Assembly: GCF_000820705.1 (NCBI RefSeq)
Contig: NZ_CCXI01000113.1
Location: 1 to 50,106 of the forward strand
DNA length: 50,106 nt
From: Clostridium polynesiense
GTDB lineage: Bacteria > Bacillota > Clostridia > Clostridiales > Clostridiaceae
Direction: 5' to 3'
A program made the position numbers and the translations under genes. The first letter of the stretch is position 1, and every line of letters begins with the position of its first letter. Under the pieces are notes generated by a model that was given only the letters and a program-made list of their open reading frames with translations, made no database searches and was not told where the DNA came from. This document shows positions 8,157 through 18,195 of the stretch, in pieces.

Positions 8157-9634
8157 TTACTTAACCTTTAAGGCTGTTTTAAGCACCTTTCCTGCTACCT
8201 GAGCTGCAGCTACTCCTCCTAATCCTCCATTTTCTACAATCACCGCTATGGCTACTTGAGGATTATCTGCCGGTGCAAAACCTATGAACCATGAATGGGG
8301 TTCTGCATCCTTTCCGTTAGGGAGTTTGTAATCGGCAGTTCCGGTTTTTCCCGCAGCATTTGTGCCATTAAATACTTTTTTCCAGTCTCTCTTCATCTTG
8401 TCATCTACCAAGGATTTCATATAATCCTTTATTATTGCAGCATTATCTTTAGATATAACCGTTTGTACAGGTTCCGGCTTCATGCTTTTTACCGTTCTGC
8501 CTCCGCTGCTCAATATCTCCTTCATAATAAGAGGCTTCATCATAACCCCGTTGTTTGCAATAGTAGCAGCTACTAAAGCCATCTGCATAGGAGTTGCCAC
8601 TACACTGCTCTGTCCTATACCGCTTTGGGCTATATTTCCCACCTCATAGTTTTCAAGTTTTGGAAATTTGCTTTCTGAAATATAAATATCCGGAGAAGGT
8701 ATTTTACTGTTAAAGCCAAATTTTTCAGCTGTTGCTTTAAGCTTATCATTGCCTAAATCCATTGCAATTGTACCAAAAACCACGTTGCTGGAAACGGCAA
8801 AAGCCTGCTTTAAATTAAGCTCTCCATAAGCCTTTCCTCCGTAATTGCTTAAGGATTGAGTTTTATTGAACTCAATTTTCCCCTTATCCTGAAATTTTTG
8901 CTAGTTATTCCCTGTATATTTTCCAACGCACTGGCAGTGGTTATTACCTTAAAGGTAGACCCTGGAGGATATATTCCGGAGGTTGCTCTGTTTATAAGAG
9001 GTTTTCCCTCTTCATCAGTGTTTACATCCTTCCATATCTCACTTAAATTATTAGTATCATAGGAAGGCTTTGAAACACTTGCAAGAACCTCTCCGGTCTT
9101 GGGATTTAACGCTACTACTGCTCCCTTATTATTTCCTAATGCATCGAAGGCAGCCTTCTGTATATCCCAATCCAGGGTGGTAACTAAATCATTACCCTTT
9201 TTCTCCTGGGATTTTGTCCTGTTGTTGAATTCTTCTTTAAAGTTTAGTTTGCTCAAAAGTGCATCTATACTTGCATTAATGACATCATATTTAATGAGCT
9301 CCTCGTCAAATTTGCTTTCCAATCCCGCTAATCCGTACGCAGGATCCACATACCCCACTATATGGGCAAAGCTTTCTCCACCGGGATACTGCCTTTTTTG
9401 ATTGAGCTCAGTCTTTTCTACTGTTTTTGCTAACACATTTTTATTTCTGTCATATATTACTCCTCTGGTAACTTGATTTCTCTTTACCCAAAGCCTTTTA
9501 TTTTCAGGTCTTGCAGCTATTGAACTGGCTTTGAAAAGTTGAAAATATCCTATATATGAAATCAAACCTATAAAAAGCAGTAAAAATATTACTAAAACCT
9601 TTTTTATATTTGATGTTAGATCATTATTATTCAT
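8157..9634 (-). pseudogene. pbpA: class B penicillin-binding protein (PbpA/PBP2-like), broken by a one-base frameshift
   Basis: Two adjacent minus-strand frames are halves of one transpeptidase. The first starts at ATG 9634 (GAGGAGGGG upstream), has one membrane anchor (VLVIFLLLFIGLISYIGYFQ) and contains the nucleophile motif YPPGSTFKVITTAS. It reads correctly to about 8899, then out of frame to a stop at 8850–8848. Shifting one base restores a continuous protein: FQDKGKIEFNKTQSLSN, AVSSNVVFGTIAMDLG (SxN), GKTGTADY (KTG), ending at 8157. One added A in the coding A5 run at 8899–8895 would give an intact protein of about 492 residues, the size of mycobacterial PbpA. Its start is one base after the FtsW stop. 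It may be a real mutation, a phase-variable tract or an assembly error. Confidence 0.85.
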
Positions 9635-9635
9635 A

Positions 9636-10835
9636 CTACCCCTCCTCTGATATCTTTTGCAGAATGCCAAGTGCAAAGAACATTGTGAGCATGGAGCTTC
9701 CTCCATAACTAATTAGAGGCAGAGTAATCCCTGTTAGAGGTATTAAATTAAATACTCCCCCGATTATTACCAGCACCTGTGAAGCTATCATAGCGGAGAA
9801 GCCTACAGCCGCCAGCTGCGAGAAACCATCATCAGCCTTAAGAGCTGCTCTCATGGTTCTATAGAAAAGAAGGAAATATATTATAATAATTCCCACTGCT
9901 GTGATAATTCCCAATTCTTCAGTTATTATGGCAAATATATAGTCAGTGGTTTTAACAGGAACCCATTTAGGAAAACCTTGTCCAAGCCCTAAGCCCAATA
10001 AGCCTCCGGAAGAAATGGCGATAAGCCCCTGAACTATCTGATAGCTTTCATCATTGGCATAAGCCCAGGGATTTTTCCATATCATAACCCTGTTTCTTAT
10101 ATGCCCAAAGAGCTTGTAGCTTATAGTGGCCCCTATGGAAAACAATCCTAAACAGGCTGCTATATATTTAAGCTTTGAGGTGGCAATATACAGTATAGTA
10201 ATAGATATTCCAAATATTATAAGAGCTGATCCCAAGTCCCTCTGAAGTACCATAAAGCCTAAAGAAATCATAACTATTAAGGCAGGCTCTATAAGCTGCT
10301 TGAAGCTGCTGTAGCTTCTAAGCGCCGCGGCCAGATAAAGTATTAAAAATATCTTTCCTAGTTCTGAAGGCTGAAATCCAAAGCCTCCAATATATACCCA
10401 GTTTTTAGCTCCGTATATTTCTTTCCCAAAAAATGTTGCCATCCCCATGAATATGAGGGTAGCTGTTAGATATACATACTTATACTTATGAAATCTTTTT
10501 AAATCCGGAAGAAGAACTACAATTAATATATATCCCGCCATTCCCAGAACAAACCACACCACCTGCTTTATAGCAGACACCATAGTTATCCTGTAAAGCA
10601 TAGCAACCCCTATTACGGAAAGAATGCTGGCAAAGATCAGTATATATTTATCTCCATCGGGATAAAATTTTCTTATTATAAAATGTGCATATCCTATAAG
10701 CAGGCACATTACCCCTCCCATTATGAGGGCTCCTTTATCTATAGGCTGCTTCAGCAGTGCTAAGTTTAAAAAAAGTGCAATACTTAGTAAATATGTTAAA
10801 AGAAGCATTCGCTTCTCTTCCTTAAAGCTGCGCAT
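9636..10835 (-). CDS. FtsW/RodA/SpoVE-family peptidoglycan polymerase
   Basis: 399 residues with about ten membrane helices, a SEDS-family glycosyltransferase that polymerises lipid II together with a class B PBP. Characteristic stretches are GAKNWVYIGGFGFQPSELGK, the middle loop GLGLGQGFPKWVPVKTTDYIF with the family's conserved acidic ITEELG, and near the end PLISYGGSSMLTMFFALG. I start at ATG 10835, with GGAG 8 bases upstream; a longer TTG start at 10856 has no good ribosome binding site. The start overlaps the end of... no coding of the FHA gene (FHA stop at 10849, 13 bases upstream), and the PBP start follows its stop by one base, so the partner PBP is clear. FtsW, RodA and SpoVE cannot be told apart from sequence alone. 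Confidence 0.92.
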   Translation of the reverse strand: MRSFKEEKRMLLLTYLLSIALFLNLALLKQPIDKGALIMGGVMCLLIGYAHFIIRKFYPDGDKYILIFASILSVIGVAMLYRITMVSAIKQVVWFVLGMAGYILIVVLLPDLKRFHKYKYVYLTATLIFMGMATFFGKEIYGAKNWVYIGGFGFQPSELGKIFLILYLAAALRSYSSFKQLIEPALIVMISLGFMVLQRDLGSALIIFGISITILYIATSKLKYIAACLGLFSIGATISYKLFGHIRNRVMIWKNPWAYANDESYQIVQGLIAISSGGLLGLGLGQGFPKWVPVKTTDYIFAIITEELGIITAVGIIIIYFLLFYRTMRAALKADDGFSQLAAVGFSAMIASQVLVIIGGVFNLIPLTGITLPLISYGGSSMLTMFFALGILQKISEEG

Positions 10836-10848
10836 TATATCATCTCCA

Positions 10849-11292
10849 TTATCCAATAACTCTGAAGGTCAAGCTTCCCATCTTTATTTCATCCTCTTCC
10901 TCAAGCTTAACCCTGCCATATATTCTGCTGCCATTTAGTATTGTTCCGTTTGTACTGTCTAAATCCTCAAGTATAAACTCTCTGTTTTTAACGAATATCT
11001 TAGCATGATGCCCTGAAATATACTGATCCGTTAAAACTATGGTATTATCCTCTTTTCTTCCTAAGGATATAACCCCTCTTATAGGCACTACAGAGCCTTT
11101 TTTCAGATTTTCATTTTCACCGGGATCCAATACTTCAAGTCCCAATTCATATTCTGGAGAATCGCTGCTCCTTCTTTTATTACCTGTCTTCACATCTTTA
11201 TACATTATCTTCAGTGCATAAAAAATTATAAAATAAATAATGACAACAAAAATTATGGTAAAACCAAAGCTAAGTAATTTCATAAAACTCAT
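10849..11292 (-). CDS. membrane-anchored FHA-domain protein (FhaB-like)
   Basis: 147 residues. One N-terminal membrane helix (FGFTIIFVVIIYFIIFYALK) leads to a short linker and then a C-terminal forkhead-associated domain: ISLGRKEDNTIVL, SGHHAKI and LDSTNGT carry the Arg, Ser/His and Asn residues used to bind phosphothreonine. ATG at 11292 has GGAG 8 bases upstream; a GTG at 11301 is less likely. It opens an operon with an FtsW-type protein and a class B PBP. The same arrangement (fhaB–rodA–pbpA) occurs in Mycobacterium, where FhaB connects Ser/Thr kinase signalling to cell-wall growth. A similar role here is an inference. Confidence 0.88.
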   Translation of the reverse strand: MSFMKLLSFGFTIIFVVIIYFIIFYALKIMYKDVKTGNKRRSSDSPEYELGLEVLDPGENENLKKGSVVPIRGVISLGRKEDNTIVLTDQYISGHHAKIFVKNREFILEDLDSTNGTILNGSRIYGRVKLEEEDEIKMGSLTFRVIG

Positions 11293-11474
11293 ATCATCCA
11301 CTCCATAAGTAATTATAATTATTCCGATACTATATTACTATAATCCTTATTATATAAGAACTTAATTAGATTATACACCATAATATTATACCACAGGAAT
11401 TTTTCTAGTTATTAAACAAGGGTTAAAAAAGCTGCACTTCACAATATATTAATATTTATGTAATAATATTAACA

Positions 11475-11501
11475 TTTGTCAGGTGCCTGGCACCTGACAA
11501 A
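11475..11501. repeat. REP-like palindrome, pair 1 copy a
   Basis: 27-base palindrome TTTGTCAGGTGCC-T-GGCACCTGACAAA with a single central base. The 23-base core occurs four times in the window, in two close pairs. This copy has T at the centre and is the inverse of its neighbour at 11512–11534. Such paired palindromes resemble REP/BIME elements mobilised by IS200-like RAYT transposases; none is in the window. Confidence 0.85.
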
Positions 11502-11511
11502 ACAGAAAAAA

Positions 11512-11534
11512 TGTCAGGTGCCAGGCACCTGACA
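11512..11534 (-). repeat. REP-like palindrome, pair 1 copy b; also acts as a uvrA terminator
   Basis: 23-base palindrome TGTCAGGTGCC-A-GGCACCTGACA, the reverse complement of copy a, 12 bases away. On the minus strand the hairpin is followed by TTTTTTCTGTTTT, and it lies 9 bases past the uvrA stop, so it has the form of an intrinsic terminator for uvrA. Confidence 0.85.
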
Positions 11535-11543
11535 AGTGACATT

Positions 11544-14369
11544 CTATTTAAGTACTCTTTTTAGGTATTGAGCTGTATAGGATTTTTGGCTCCTGCAGAG
11601 TTTTTCAGGAGTGCCTGTAGCTATGATGGTACCGCCTTTATCTCCTCCCTCAGGACCAAGGTCTATAATATAGTCTGCACATTTAATAATATCCAGATTA
11701 TGTTCTATTACCACCACGGTGTTCCCTGAATCTACAAGCCTCTGAAGTATTGCGATAAGCCTCTTTACATCATCGATATGAAGCCCTGTGCTTGGTTCGT
11801 CAAGAATATACAGAGTCTTACCTGTGCTCCTTTTGGAAAGCTCATAAGCAAGCTTTATCCTTTGTGCTTCTCCTCCGGAGAGCTGTGTGGAAGGCTGACC
11901 AAGCCTTATATATCCTAAACCTACATCGTAAAGGGTCTGAAGCTTATTTTTAATTCTTGGAATGCTTTCAAAGAATTCTAAGGCTTCTTCTACAGTCATG
12001 TTTAAAATATCATCTATATTTTTCCCCTTGTATTTTACCTCTAAGGTTTCTCTGTTATATCTCTTGCCCTTGCATACTTCGCAGGGAACATAAACATCAG
12101 ATAAAAACTGCATTTCAATTTTAATTATTCCGTCACCACTGCAGGCTTCACACCTTCCGCCTTTTACATTGAAGCTGAACCTTCCGGGTTTATACCCTCT
12201 CATCTTCGCTTCAGGAGTGTTTGAAAACAACTCTCTTATAATATCAAAGGTTCCTGTGTAGGTTGCAGGATTGGATCTTGGAGTTCTTCCTATAGGGCTT
12301 TGGTCTATATCAATGATTTTGTCAATATTCTCATAGCCCAATATTTCCTTATGCTTTCCAGGTATAGTTCTGGCATTATTTACAGCCTTATTTAACCCTT
12401 TATAAAGCACCTCATTTATAAGGGTACTCTTTCCTGAACCTGACACTCCTGTTACAAGGTTAAGGGTTCCTAATGGTATATCCACATTAACATTTTTAAG
12501 GTTGTTTTCTGATGCTCCCTTTATGGTTATGAATTTACCATTCCCCTCTCTCCTCTTTTCAGGTATTTCTATGACCTTCTTACCTGTGAGGTACTGAGCG
12601 GTAATTGATTCCTCTACCTTCATAACCTCTTCAAGAGGACCTGCTGCAATAACCTTTCCACCGTGCTCACCGGCACCAGGACCTATATCCACTATAAAAT
12701 CCGCTTCTCTCATAGTGTCTTCATCATGCTCTACCACTATAAGGGTATTTCCTAAATCTCTAAGATGCTTTAATGTTGCAATAAGCCTGTCATTATCCCT
12801 TTGATGAAGCCCTATACTAGGCTCATCAAGTATATAAAGGACGCCCATTAGGCTTGAGCCTATTTGAGTGGCAAGCCTTATCCTTTGAGATTCCCCTCCG
12901 GACAGGGTTCCTGAATTTCTTGCAAGATCTAAATAATCCAGCCCTACATCTATAAGGAATTTTAATCTGCTTCGTATTTCCTTTATTATTTGACCGCTTA
13001 TTATTTCATTCTTTTCAGAGAACTTTAAATTCTCTACATATTCAAGCTCTTCACGGACAGAAAGCCTGGTGAATTCATTTATATTTTTTTCTCCCACAGT
13101 TACAGCAAGAGCTTCAGGCTTTAACCTAGCCCCCCTGCATTTTGGACATGGGTTATCGCTCATGTACTGCTCAATATCTGCTTTAATACTGTCTGATCCC
13201 GTTTCCATATATCTTCTTTTTAAGGAATTTATCTCTCCTTCAAAGTTATGATAAAACTCTCCTGAAGAATATTCCCTATCGTATTGAACCTTCAGCTTTT
13301 CTCCCTTTGTACCGTAAAGCAGTATATCTACAACCTTCTTTGGAAGATCCTTTATAGGAGTATTTAAATCAAATTTATATTTTTTACTTAAGGCTCTTAA
13401 TATGCTGTAGGTCCAGGAATCCTCTTTAAGTCTTCCTTCTCCCCAGGAAGCAATAGCACCTTCCATTATGCTTTTATTTTTATCAGGGATAACTAAATCC
13501 TCATCTATTTCTAAAAGAGTTCCTAAACCATCGCAGTGATCGCATTTTCCAAAGGGTGAGTTAAAGGAAAACAGTCTCGGTGCCAATTCATCTATGCTTA
13601 TACCGCAGTCGGCACAGGCAAACTTTTCTGAAAAAAGCATATCTTCCTTATCTATTATATTTATAATAACCAGTCCCTCAGCCATCTTTAAAGCAGCTTC
13701 AATAGAATCTGAAAGCCTTCCGGCGGAATCTTTTCTCACAATAAGCCTGTCTATAACAGCTTCTATATTATGCTTTATATTTTTTTCAAGCTTTACTTCT
13801 TCTTCCGTTAAATCGATTATTTCTCCATCTATTCTCGCTCTGATATATCCGTTTTTCTTAATATTTTCCAGAACCTTTTCGTGAGTTCCTTTTCTTCCTC
13901 TGATAATAGGTGCAAGCACCTGTATTTTAGTTCTTTCCTCAAGCTCCAATACCTTATCCACCATTTGATCCACTGTCTGCTGGGTTATTTCCTTACCGCA
14001 TTTAGGGCAGTGAGGAACTCCAACTCTGGCGTACAACAGCCTTAAATAATCGTATATTTCAGTGACGGTACCTACTGTAGAACGAGGGTTTCTGCTGGTG
14101 GTCTTTTGATCTATGGATATAGCAGGAGATAATCCTTCTATATATTCCACATCAGGCTTATCCATCTGACCTAAAAACTGCCTTGCATAGGCTGACAATG
14201 ACTCAACATATCTTCTTTGCCCTTCAGCATACAGGGTATCAAAAGCAAGTGAAGACTTACCTGACCCTGAAAGCCCTGTAAAAACCACCAATTTATCTCT
14301 TGGTATTACAAGGTCCACATTTTTTAAGTTATGAACTTTTGCGCCTTTAATCACTATTTTATCTCGCAT
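11544..14369 (-). CDS. uvrA: excinuclease ABC subunit A
   Basis: 941 residues, the usual UvrA length. UvrA is the damage-sensing ATPase dimer that loads UvrB. It has two ABC modules: Walker [15 protein letters not shown] near the N-terminus and [14 protein letters not shown] in the second half, with signatures [12 protein letters not shown] and [12 protein letters not shown]. Zinc-binding CxxC pairs are [29 protein letters not shown] and CEVCKGK. The start at 14369 has GGAGG upstream; an in-frame extension to 14408 lacks support. The gene has its own promoter with a LexA box over the transcription start, so it is expected to be SOS-induced independently of uvrB. Confidence 0.97.
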   Translation of the reverse strand: MRDKIVIKGAKVHNLKNVDLVIPRDKLVVFTGLSGSGKSSLAFDTLYAEGQRRYVESLSAYARQFLGQMDKPDVEYIEGLSPAISIDQKTTSRNPRSTVGTVTEIYDYLRLLYARVGVPHCPKCGKEITQQTVDQMVDKVLELEERTKIQVLAPIIRGRKGTHEKVLENIKKNGYIRARIDGEIIDLTEEEVKLEKNIKHNIEAVIDRLIVRKDSAGRLSDSIEAALKMAEGLVIINIIDKEDMLFSEKFACADCGISIDELAPRLFSFNSPFGKCDHCDGLGTLLEIDEDLVIPDKNKSIMEGAIASWGEGRLKEDSWTYSILRALSKKYKFDLNTPIKDLPKKVVDILLYGTKGEKLKVQYDREYSSGEFYHNFEGEINSLKRRYMETGSDSIKADIEQYMSDNPCPKCRGARLKPEALAVTVGEKNINEFTRLSVREELEYVENLKFSEKNEIISGQIIKEIRSRLKFLIDVGLDYLDLARNSGTLSGGESQRIRLATQIGSSLMGVLYILDEPSIGLHQRDNDRLIATLKHLRDLGNTLIVVEHDEDTMREADFIVDIGPGAGEHGGKVIAAGPLEEVMKVEESITAQYLTGKKVIEIPEKRREGNGKFITIKGASENNLKNVNVDIPLGTLNLVTGVSGSGKSTLINEVLYKGLNKAVNNARTIPGKHKEILGYENIDKIIDIDQSPIGRTPRSNPATYTGTFDIIRELFSNTPEAKMRGYKPGRFSFNVKGGRCEACSGDGIIKIEMQFLSDVYVPCEVCKGKRYNRETLEVKYKGKNIDDILNMTVEEALEFFESIPRIKNKLQTLYDVGLGYIRLGQPSTQLSGGEAQRIKLAYELSKRSTGKTLYILDEPSTGLHIDDVKRLIAILQRLVDSGNTVVVIEHNLDIIKCADYIIDLGPEGGDKGGTIIATGTPEKLCRSQKSYTAQYLKRVLK

Positions 14370-14429
14370 AAACTTAATAACCTCCAGAGCAATTACCATT
14401 TTGCCCATTTAATAATTTTAATCTATACC

Positions 14430-14443
14430 TGAACACTTGTTCG
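14430..14443 (-). promoter_or_regulatory. LexA (SOS) box of uvrA
   Basis: Minus strand CGAACAAGTGTTCA, matching the Gram-positive LexA/DinR consensus CGAAC-N4-GTTYN at all core positions. It lies 6 bases downstream of the uvrA -10, across the expected transcription start. Confidence 0.85.
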
Positions 14444-14448
14444 ATATA

Positions 14449-14477
14449 ATTTTAATTCTTTTAAAGTATTATGTCAA
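14449..14477 (-). promoter_or_regulatory. promoter of uvrA
   Basis: Minus strand TTGACA (14477–14472), 17-base spacer, TAAAAT (14454–14449), followed at once by the LexA box. The 14409–14754 gap otherwise holds only the uvrB terminator; no small gene is evident. Confidence 0.8.
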
Positions 14478-14632
14478 TTCTATTTATACAAACACTAAAT
14501 ATTATTTCCCAAAAACAGATATTAATTATAACTCTATATTTTTATTTGTCAACAGAGAAGCCATGATAATATTTAACTCATATAAATGAAATTAAATCCT
14601 TTGAAATTAAAATGTAATAACATAAAACCCTG

Positions 14633-14674
14633 AAAAAATAAGGCACATTGCAGGCGTCAAACCCATAATGCACC
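14633..14674 (-). terminator. intrinsic terminator of uvrB
   Basis: An 8-bp stem (14642–14649 with 14667–14674, two G·U pairs) is followed on the minus strand by TTATTTTTTC. It lies about 80 bases after the uvrB stop and separates uvrB from the uvrA promoter. Confidence 0.6.
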
Positions 14675-14754
14675 AAATTATATATAATCCATTATACTCC
14701 ACAGTATTTAATCTTATCTCATCTATATACCCATTATCTTTTACCTCTGACTTC

Positions 14755-16758
14755 TCACTTCCTATTCTTTTTCTTCTTCTTCAGCTCCGCTATCATATCT
14801 CTAAGCTGTGCCGCTCTTTCAAATTGAAGATTTTTAGAAGCATCTTTCATTTCAGCATCATATTTCTTAATTAGCTCATCTATAGTGCCCTTTTCCTCTT
14901 TAAGTGCCTCTTCTATGCTCTTAGCTCTCCCTCTTGCCTTATATTCTTCAGTAGATTCAGCAGTTTTTGTAGCTTCGATTATATCTCTGACATTTTTAAT
15001 TATAGTGGTAGGAGTGATACCGTGCTCTTCATTATATGCAATCTGAATCTCTCTTCTTCTATTAGTTTCCTCTATAGCTTTATTCATGGATCTGGTTATA
15101 TTGTCCGCATACATTATAACCTTGCTCTCAGAGTTTCTTGCAGCTCTTCCTATAGTCTGTATCAAAGAGGTTTGAGACCTTAAGAAACCCTCTTTGTCTG
15201 CATCCAAAATTGCAACAAGAGCCACCTCAGGTATGTCCAGGCCTTCTCTTAAAAGGTTTATTCCTACAAGGACGTCAAATTCCCCTACTCTTAAATCCCT
15301 TATAATCTTCATTCTTTCTATAGTATCTATGTCTGAATGCATATAGGTAGTTTTAATACCTAAGTCCTTAAGGTATTTTGTAAGATCCTCTGCCATACGT
15401 TTCGTCAAAGTGGTAACCAGAGTTCTGAATCCTTTTTCAGTAGTTTTTCTTATTTCCTCATATAAATCATCTATCTGTCCTTTTATAGGCTTTATAGTCA
15501 CTTCAGGATCTAAAAGCCCTGTAGGCCTTATAATCTGCTCAGCTATGTTTTTTGAATGATTAAGTTCATATTCTGAAGGAGTAGCACTTACAAAAACCAC
15601 CTGATTAAGCTTATTTTCAAACTCATCAAATTTCAGCGGTCTGTTGTCAAAGGCAGATGGAAGTCTGAAGCCATAATCCACAAGGCTGTTTTTCCTGGAT
15701 CTGTCTCCGGCGTACATGGCCTTAACCTGAGGCAGAGTAACATGGCTTTCATCTATAAACATTAAAAAATCATCAGGAAAATAATCTATTAAAGTTTTAG
15801 GAGGAGTTCCGGGAGCTCTGCCGTCTAATATTCTTGAGTAGTTTTCTATGCCGCTGCAGTATCCCATCTCTCTCATCATTTCAATGTCAAAATTAGTCCT
15901 CTGCTTTAATCTCTGAGCCTCTAATGCATTTCCTTTATCTACTAATTCTTTAAGTCTTTCTTCAAGCTCTTCTTCTATCTTCCTTATAGCTATTTCAAGC
16001 TTTTCTCTGGAGGTAGCAAAGTGGGATGCCGGGAATATGCTCACATGCTGTCTTTCTCCCAGTATGTTTCCCGTAAGAACCTCAAATTCTCTAATCCTGT
16101 CAATCTCATCTCCAAAAAATTCTACCCTGATACCTTTATTGGAAGAAGAAGCAGGTATAATATCTAAATAATCTCCCCTTACTCTGAAGGTACCTCTGGC
16201 AAAATCTATATCATTTCTCTCATACTGTATTTCTACAAGCTTTCTTATAACCTCATCCCTGTCTTTAATCATTCCCTGTCTTAAGGATAAGGTTAATTTT
16301 GCATATTCCTCCGGGTTACCTAAACCATAAATGCAGGAAACTGAAGCTACGATAATAACATCTCTTCTTTCTAAAAGAGCTGAAGTAGCTGAGTGTCTGA
16401 GTTTATCAATTTCATCATTTATGGAGGCATCCTTTTCAATATAAGTATCTGTTTGAGGAACATAAGCCTCCGGCTGATAATAATCGTAGTAGGAAACAAA
16501 GTATTCCACTATATTATCAGGGAAAAATTCTTTAAATTCAGAACAAAGCTGTGCTGCCAGGGTTTTATTGTGAGCCAGAACCAGAGTTGGCTTCTGCAGC
16601 CTTTCAACTATGTTTGCCATGGTAAAGGTCTTACCGGAGCCGGTTACCCCTAAAAGGGTCTGGAATTTATCTCCCTCTTTTATGGAGTTTACCAGGCTGT
16701 CTATGGCTTGAGGCTGATCTCCTGTGGGCTTAAAAGAGGATTTTATCTTAAAATTCAT
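14755..16758 (-). CDS. uvrB: excinuclease ABC subunit B
   Basis: 667 residues. UvrB is the helicase-like subunit that verifies damage and recruits UvrC. Walker A is [14 protein letters not shown] near residues 40–53. The DNA-clamping β-hairpin region has [13 protein letters not shown] and [12 protein letters not shown]. Helicase motifs include [24 protein letters not shown] and QTIGRAARN. The C-terminal UVR domain ([20 protein letters not shown]) binds UvrC. The start has GAGGTGAT 4 bases upstream. It lies just upstream of uvrA in the same direction but with its own terminator and LexA-controlled promoter. Confidence 0.97.
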   Translation of the reverse strand: MNFKIKSSFKPTGDQPQAIDSLVNSIKEGDKFQTLLGVTGSGKTFTMANIVERLQKPTLVLAHNKTLAAQLCSEFKEFFPDNIVEYFVSYYDYYQPEAYVPQTDTYIEKDASINDEIDKLRHSATSALLERRDVIIVASVSCIYGLGNPEEYAKLTLSLRQGMIKDRDEVIRKLVEIQYERNDIDFARGTFRVRGDYLDIIPASSSNKGIRVEFFGDEIDRIREFEVLTGNILGERQHVSIFPASHFATSREKLEIAIRKIEEELEERLKELVDKGNALEAQRLKQRTNFDIEMMREMGYCSGIENYSRILDGRAPGTPPKTLIDYFPDDFLMFIDESHVTLPQVKAMYAGDRSRKNSLVDYGFRLPSAFDNRPLKFDEFENKLNQVVFVSATPSEYELNHSKNIAEQIIRPTGLLDPEVTIKPIKGQIDDLYEEIRKTTEKGFRTLVTTLTKRMAEDLTKYLKDLGIKTTYMHSDIDTIERMKIIRDLRVGEFDVLVGINLLREGLDIPEVALVAILDADKEGFLRSQTSLIQTIGRAARNSESKVIMYADNITRSMNKAIEETNRRREIQIAYNEEHGITPTTIIKNVRDIIEATKTAESTEEYKARGRAKSIEEALKEEKGTIDELIKKYDAEMKDASKNLQFERAAQLRDMIAELKKKKKNRK

Positions 16759-16769
16759 TTTATCACCTC

Positions 16770-16783
16770 AAAACATTTGTTCG
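16770..16783 (-). promoter_or_regulatory. LexA (SOS) box of uvrB
   Basis: Minus strand CGAACAAATGTTTT, one or two mismatches from the LexA consensus. It sits between the -10 and the ribosome binding site, the same arrangement as at uvrA. Confidence 0.8.
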
Positions 16784-16790
16784 TGTTTAT

Positions 16791-16819
16791 ATTTTAATAT
16801 TACAAAAATAATAAATCAA
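16791..16819 (-). promoter_or_regulatory. promoter of uvrB
   Basis: Minus strand TTGATT (16819–16814), 17-base spacer, TAAAAT (16796–16791). The -10 and spacer are identical to those of the uvrA promoter. Confidence 0.75.
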
Positions 16820-16874
16820 GAATTTTTATAGTTTTAATTGAATTATTATCTTTATTAATTATTATGATTATAAA

Positions 16875-16900
16875 TTAAAAAGCTATGTTATAAACATAGC
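16875..16900 (-). terminator. intrinsic terminator of the ctp–minJ unit
   Basis: An 8-bp perfect stem with 3-base loop (16882–16900) begins immediately after the stop of the PDZ membrane protein and is followed on the minus strand by TTTTTAATTT. Confidence 0.8.
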
Positions 16901-18181
16901 CTAATTTTTATTATCGCCCTTAAATTTATCGATTATATCTTTAAATTTTTCATTATCAAATTTTATTATCTGTTCCTCCTTAGGTATAAACCTTGGAACC
17001 AGAACAAGTCCTAATCTTTCGCTGCCTCTTCTTGATAAGGGAATGTCCTTTAAGTTACCCTTATAATCCTTCACCTTTACAATAACCTGATTTAAGCTTT
17101 CCTTAAGCATAGTATATATGGAAGCCTCACTTGCAATTTCTTTTCCGTTTATTAATATGAGCTTATCTCCACTTTTAATACCTGCTTTATATGCTGGGGA
17201 TTGAGGAGCTACCTCCAGAACCATTATTCCTTCATCATCGCTTACGTACTTAGGATTGGATTTTTCCTCAAGCTTTTTCTGTATATAAAGCATGATTTCA
17301 TGTCCTGCTGAAGAAAATACTACTGCCGTAAGCTGTCCTAATATGCCTAATCTGCCCAATTGTGCCACTGCGGTAAGAAGAACTCCAAATATGATTATCC
17401 CCACACCGGAATGCAGTGCCTTCATTGTTTTGTTTTTAGTAAAGGTTATTCCTGAATAACCTAAAACACCGTAAAAGGGTATCATTGCCAATACCATATT
17501 CTTTAGCAGTTCAACACTGCCGCCCTTTAAAATAGGCCACCATCCTGGTGTATTGACACTTATAAGCCCTCCTGTCATATTTTCTTTTCCGGCATACATA
17601 ATAAAAATCGCCACAGGAAGTGCCCAATATCTTTTTAAAGCAAAGCCACCAATAATCTTATTTTCTCTTGTAGTAAATATGGGGATCGCTCCTTTATTGC
17701 CATCTATAATAACCAATATTCCTTCTATTATATGAAGCACCCCTACCAAGGAAAACAGTGAAACTATATCTATGTTTAAAGGAAGTTCCATTCCATAGCT
17801 CTTAAAAAAATATGAGACTATTATGCTTATAAGCCCTAAAATTGAGCCTGAATATGCAAAACAAAAGAATCTGGGTCTGAAGAGCATAAGCAATATGGAT
17901 ACTAAGAACAAAAATTCTATACCAGAGTTTTCCGGAAACATTATCCCTAAATAAGAAAACAACAAACTGCCCATGGTTCCTGCCAAGATTCCTATAACTA
18001 TCTGAGACAGAGTAAGTTCAAGGGGAGAATGAAGTCTCTCCCCTATAATCATCTTCTGCATCACAGAAGTTTTTTTGTTTTGATTATAAAATATTATCCC
18101 TAAAAATATCAGCACAATTAAAAGTGATGGTTCTACTATGGCGTATGCAACGGATCTTAAGGTATAAATTGCTACATTCAT
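16901..18181 (-). CDS. minJ: MinJ-like polytopic membrane protein with C-terminal PDZ domain
   Basis: 426 residues. About eight hydrophobic helices fill residues 1–315, then a cytosolic PDZ domain follows (GIMVLEVAPQSPAYKAGIKSGDKLILINGKEI, around 320–375) and a charged tail. This is the architecture of MinJ/YvjD, the Bacillus topological factor that bridges DivIVA and MinD to place the division septum. Synteny agrees: in B. subtilis minJ sits between ctpB and uvrBA, as here. The start is ATG with AGGAGGATCC upstream, just after the ctp stop. Function in a clostridium is by homology only. Confidence 0.8.
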   Translation of the reverse strand: MNVAIYTLRSVAYAIVEPSLLIVLIFLGIIFYNQNKKTSVMQKMIIGERLHSPLELTLSQIVIGILAGTMGSLLFSYLGIMFPENSGIEFLFLVSILLMLFRPRFFCFAYSGSILGLISIIVSYFFKSYGMELPLNIDIVSLFSLVGVLHIIEGILVIIDGNKGAIPIFTTRENKIIGGFALKRYWALPVAIFIMYAGKENMTGGLISVNTPGWWPILKGGSVELLKNMVLAMIPFYGVLGYSGITFTKNKTMKALHSGVGIIIFGVLLTAVAQLGRLGILGQLTAVVFSSAGHEIMLYIQKKLEEKSNPKYVSDDEGIMVLEVAPQSPAYKAGIKSGDKLILINGKEIASEASIYTMLKESLNQVIVKVKDYKGNLKDIPLSRRGSERLGLVLVPRFIPKEEQIIKFDNEKFKDIIDKFKGDNKN

Positions 18182-18195
18182 TCTGAAGGATCCTC

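Noticed and set aside
11475-11534. CRISPR array
   Set aside because: Only two palindromic copies in inverted orientation with a 12-base spacer; no array, no cas genes.
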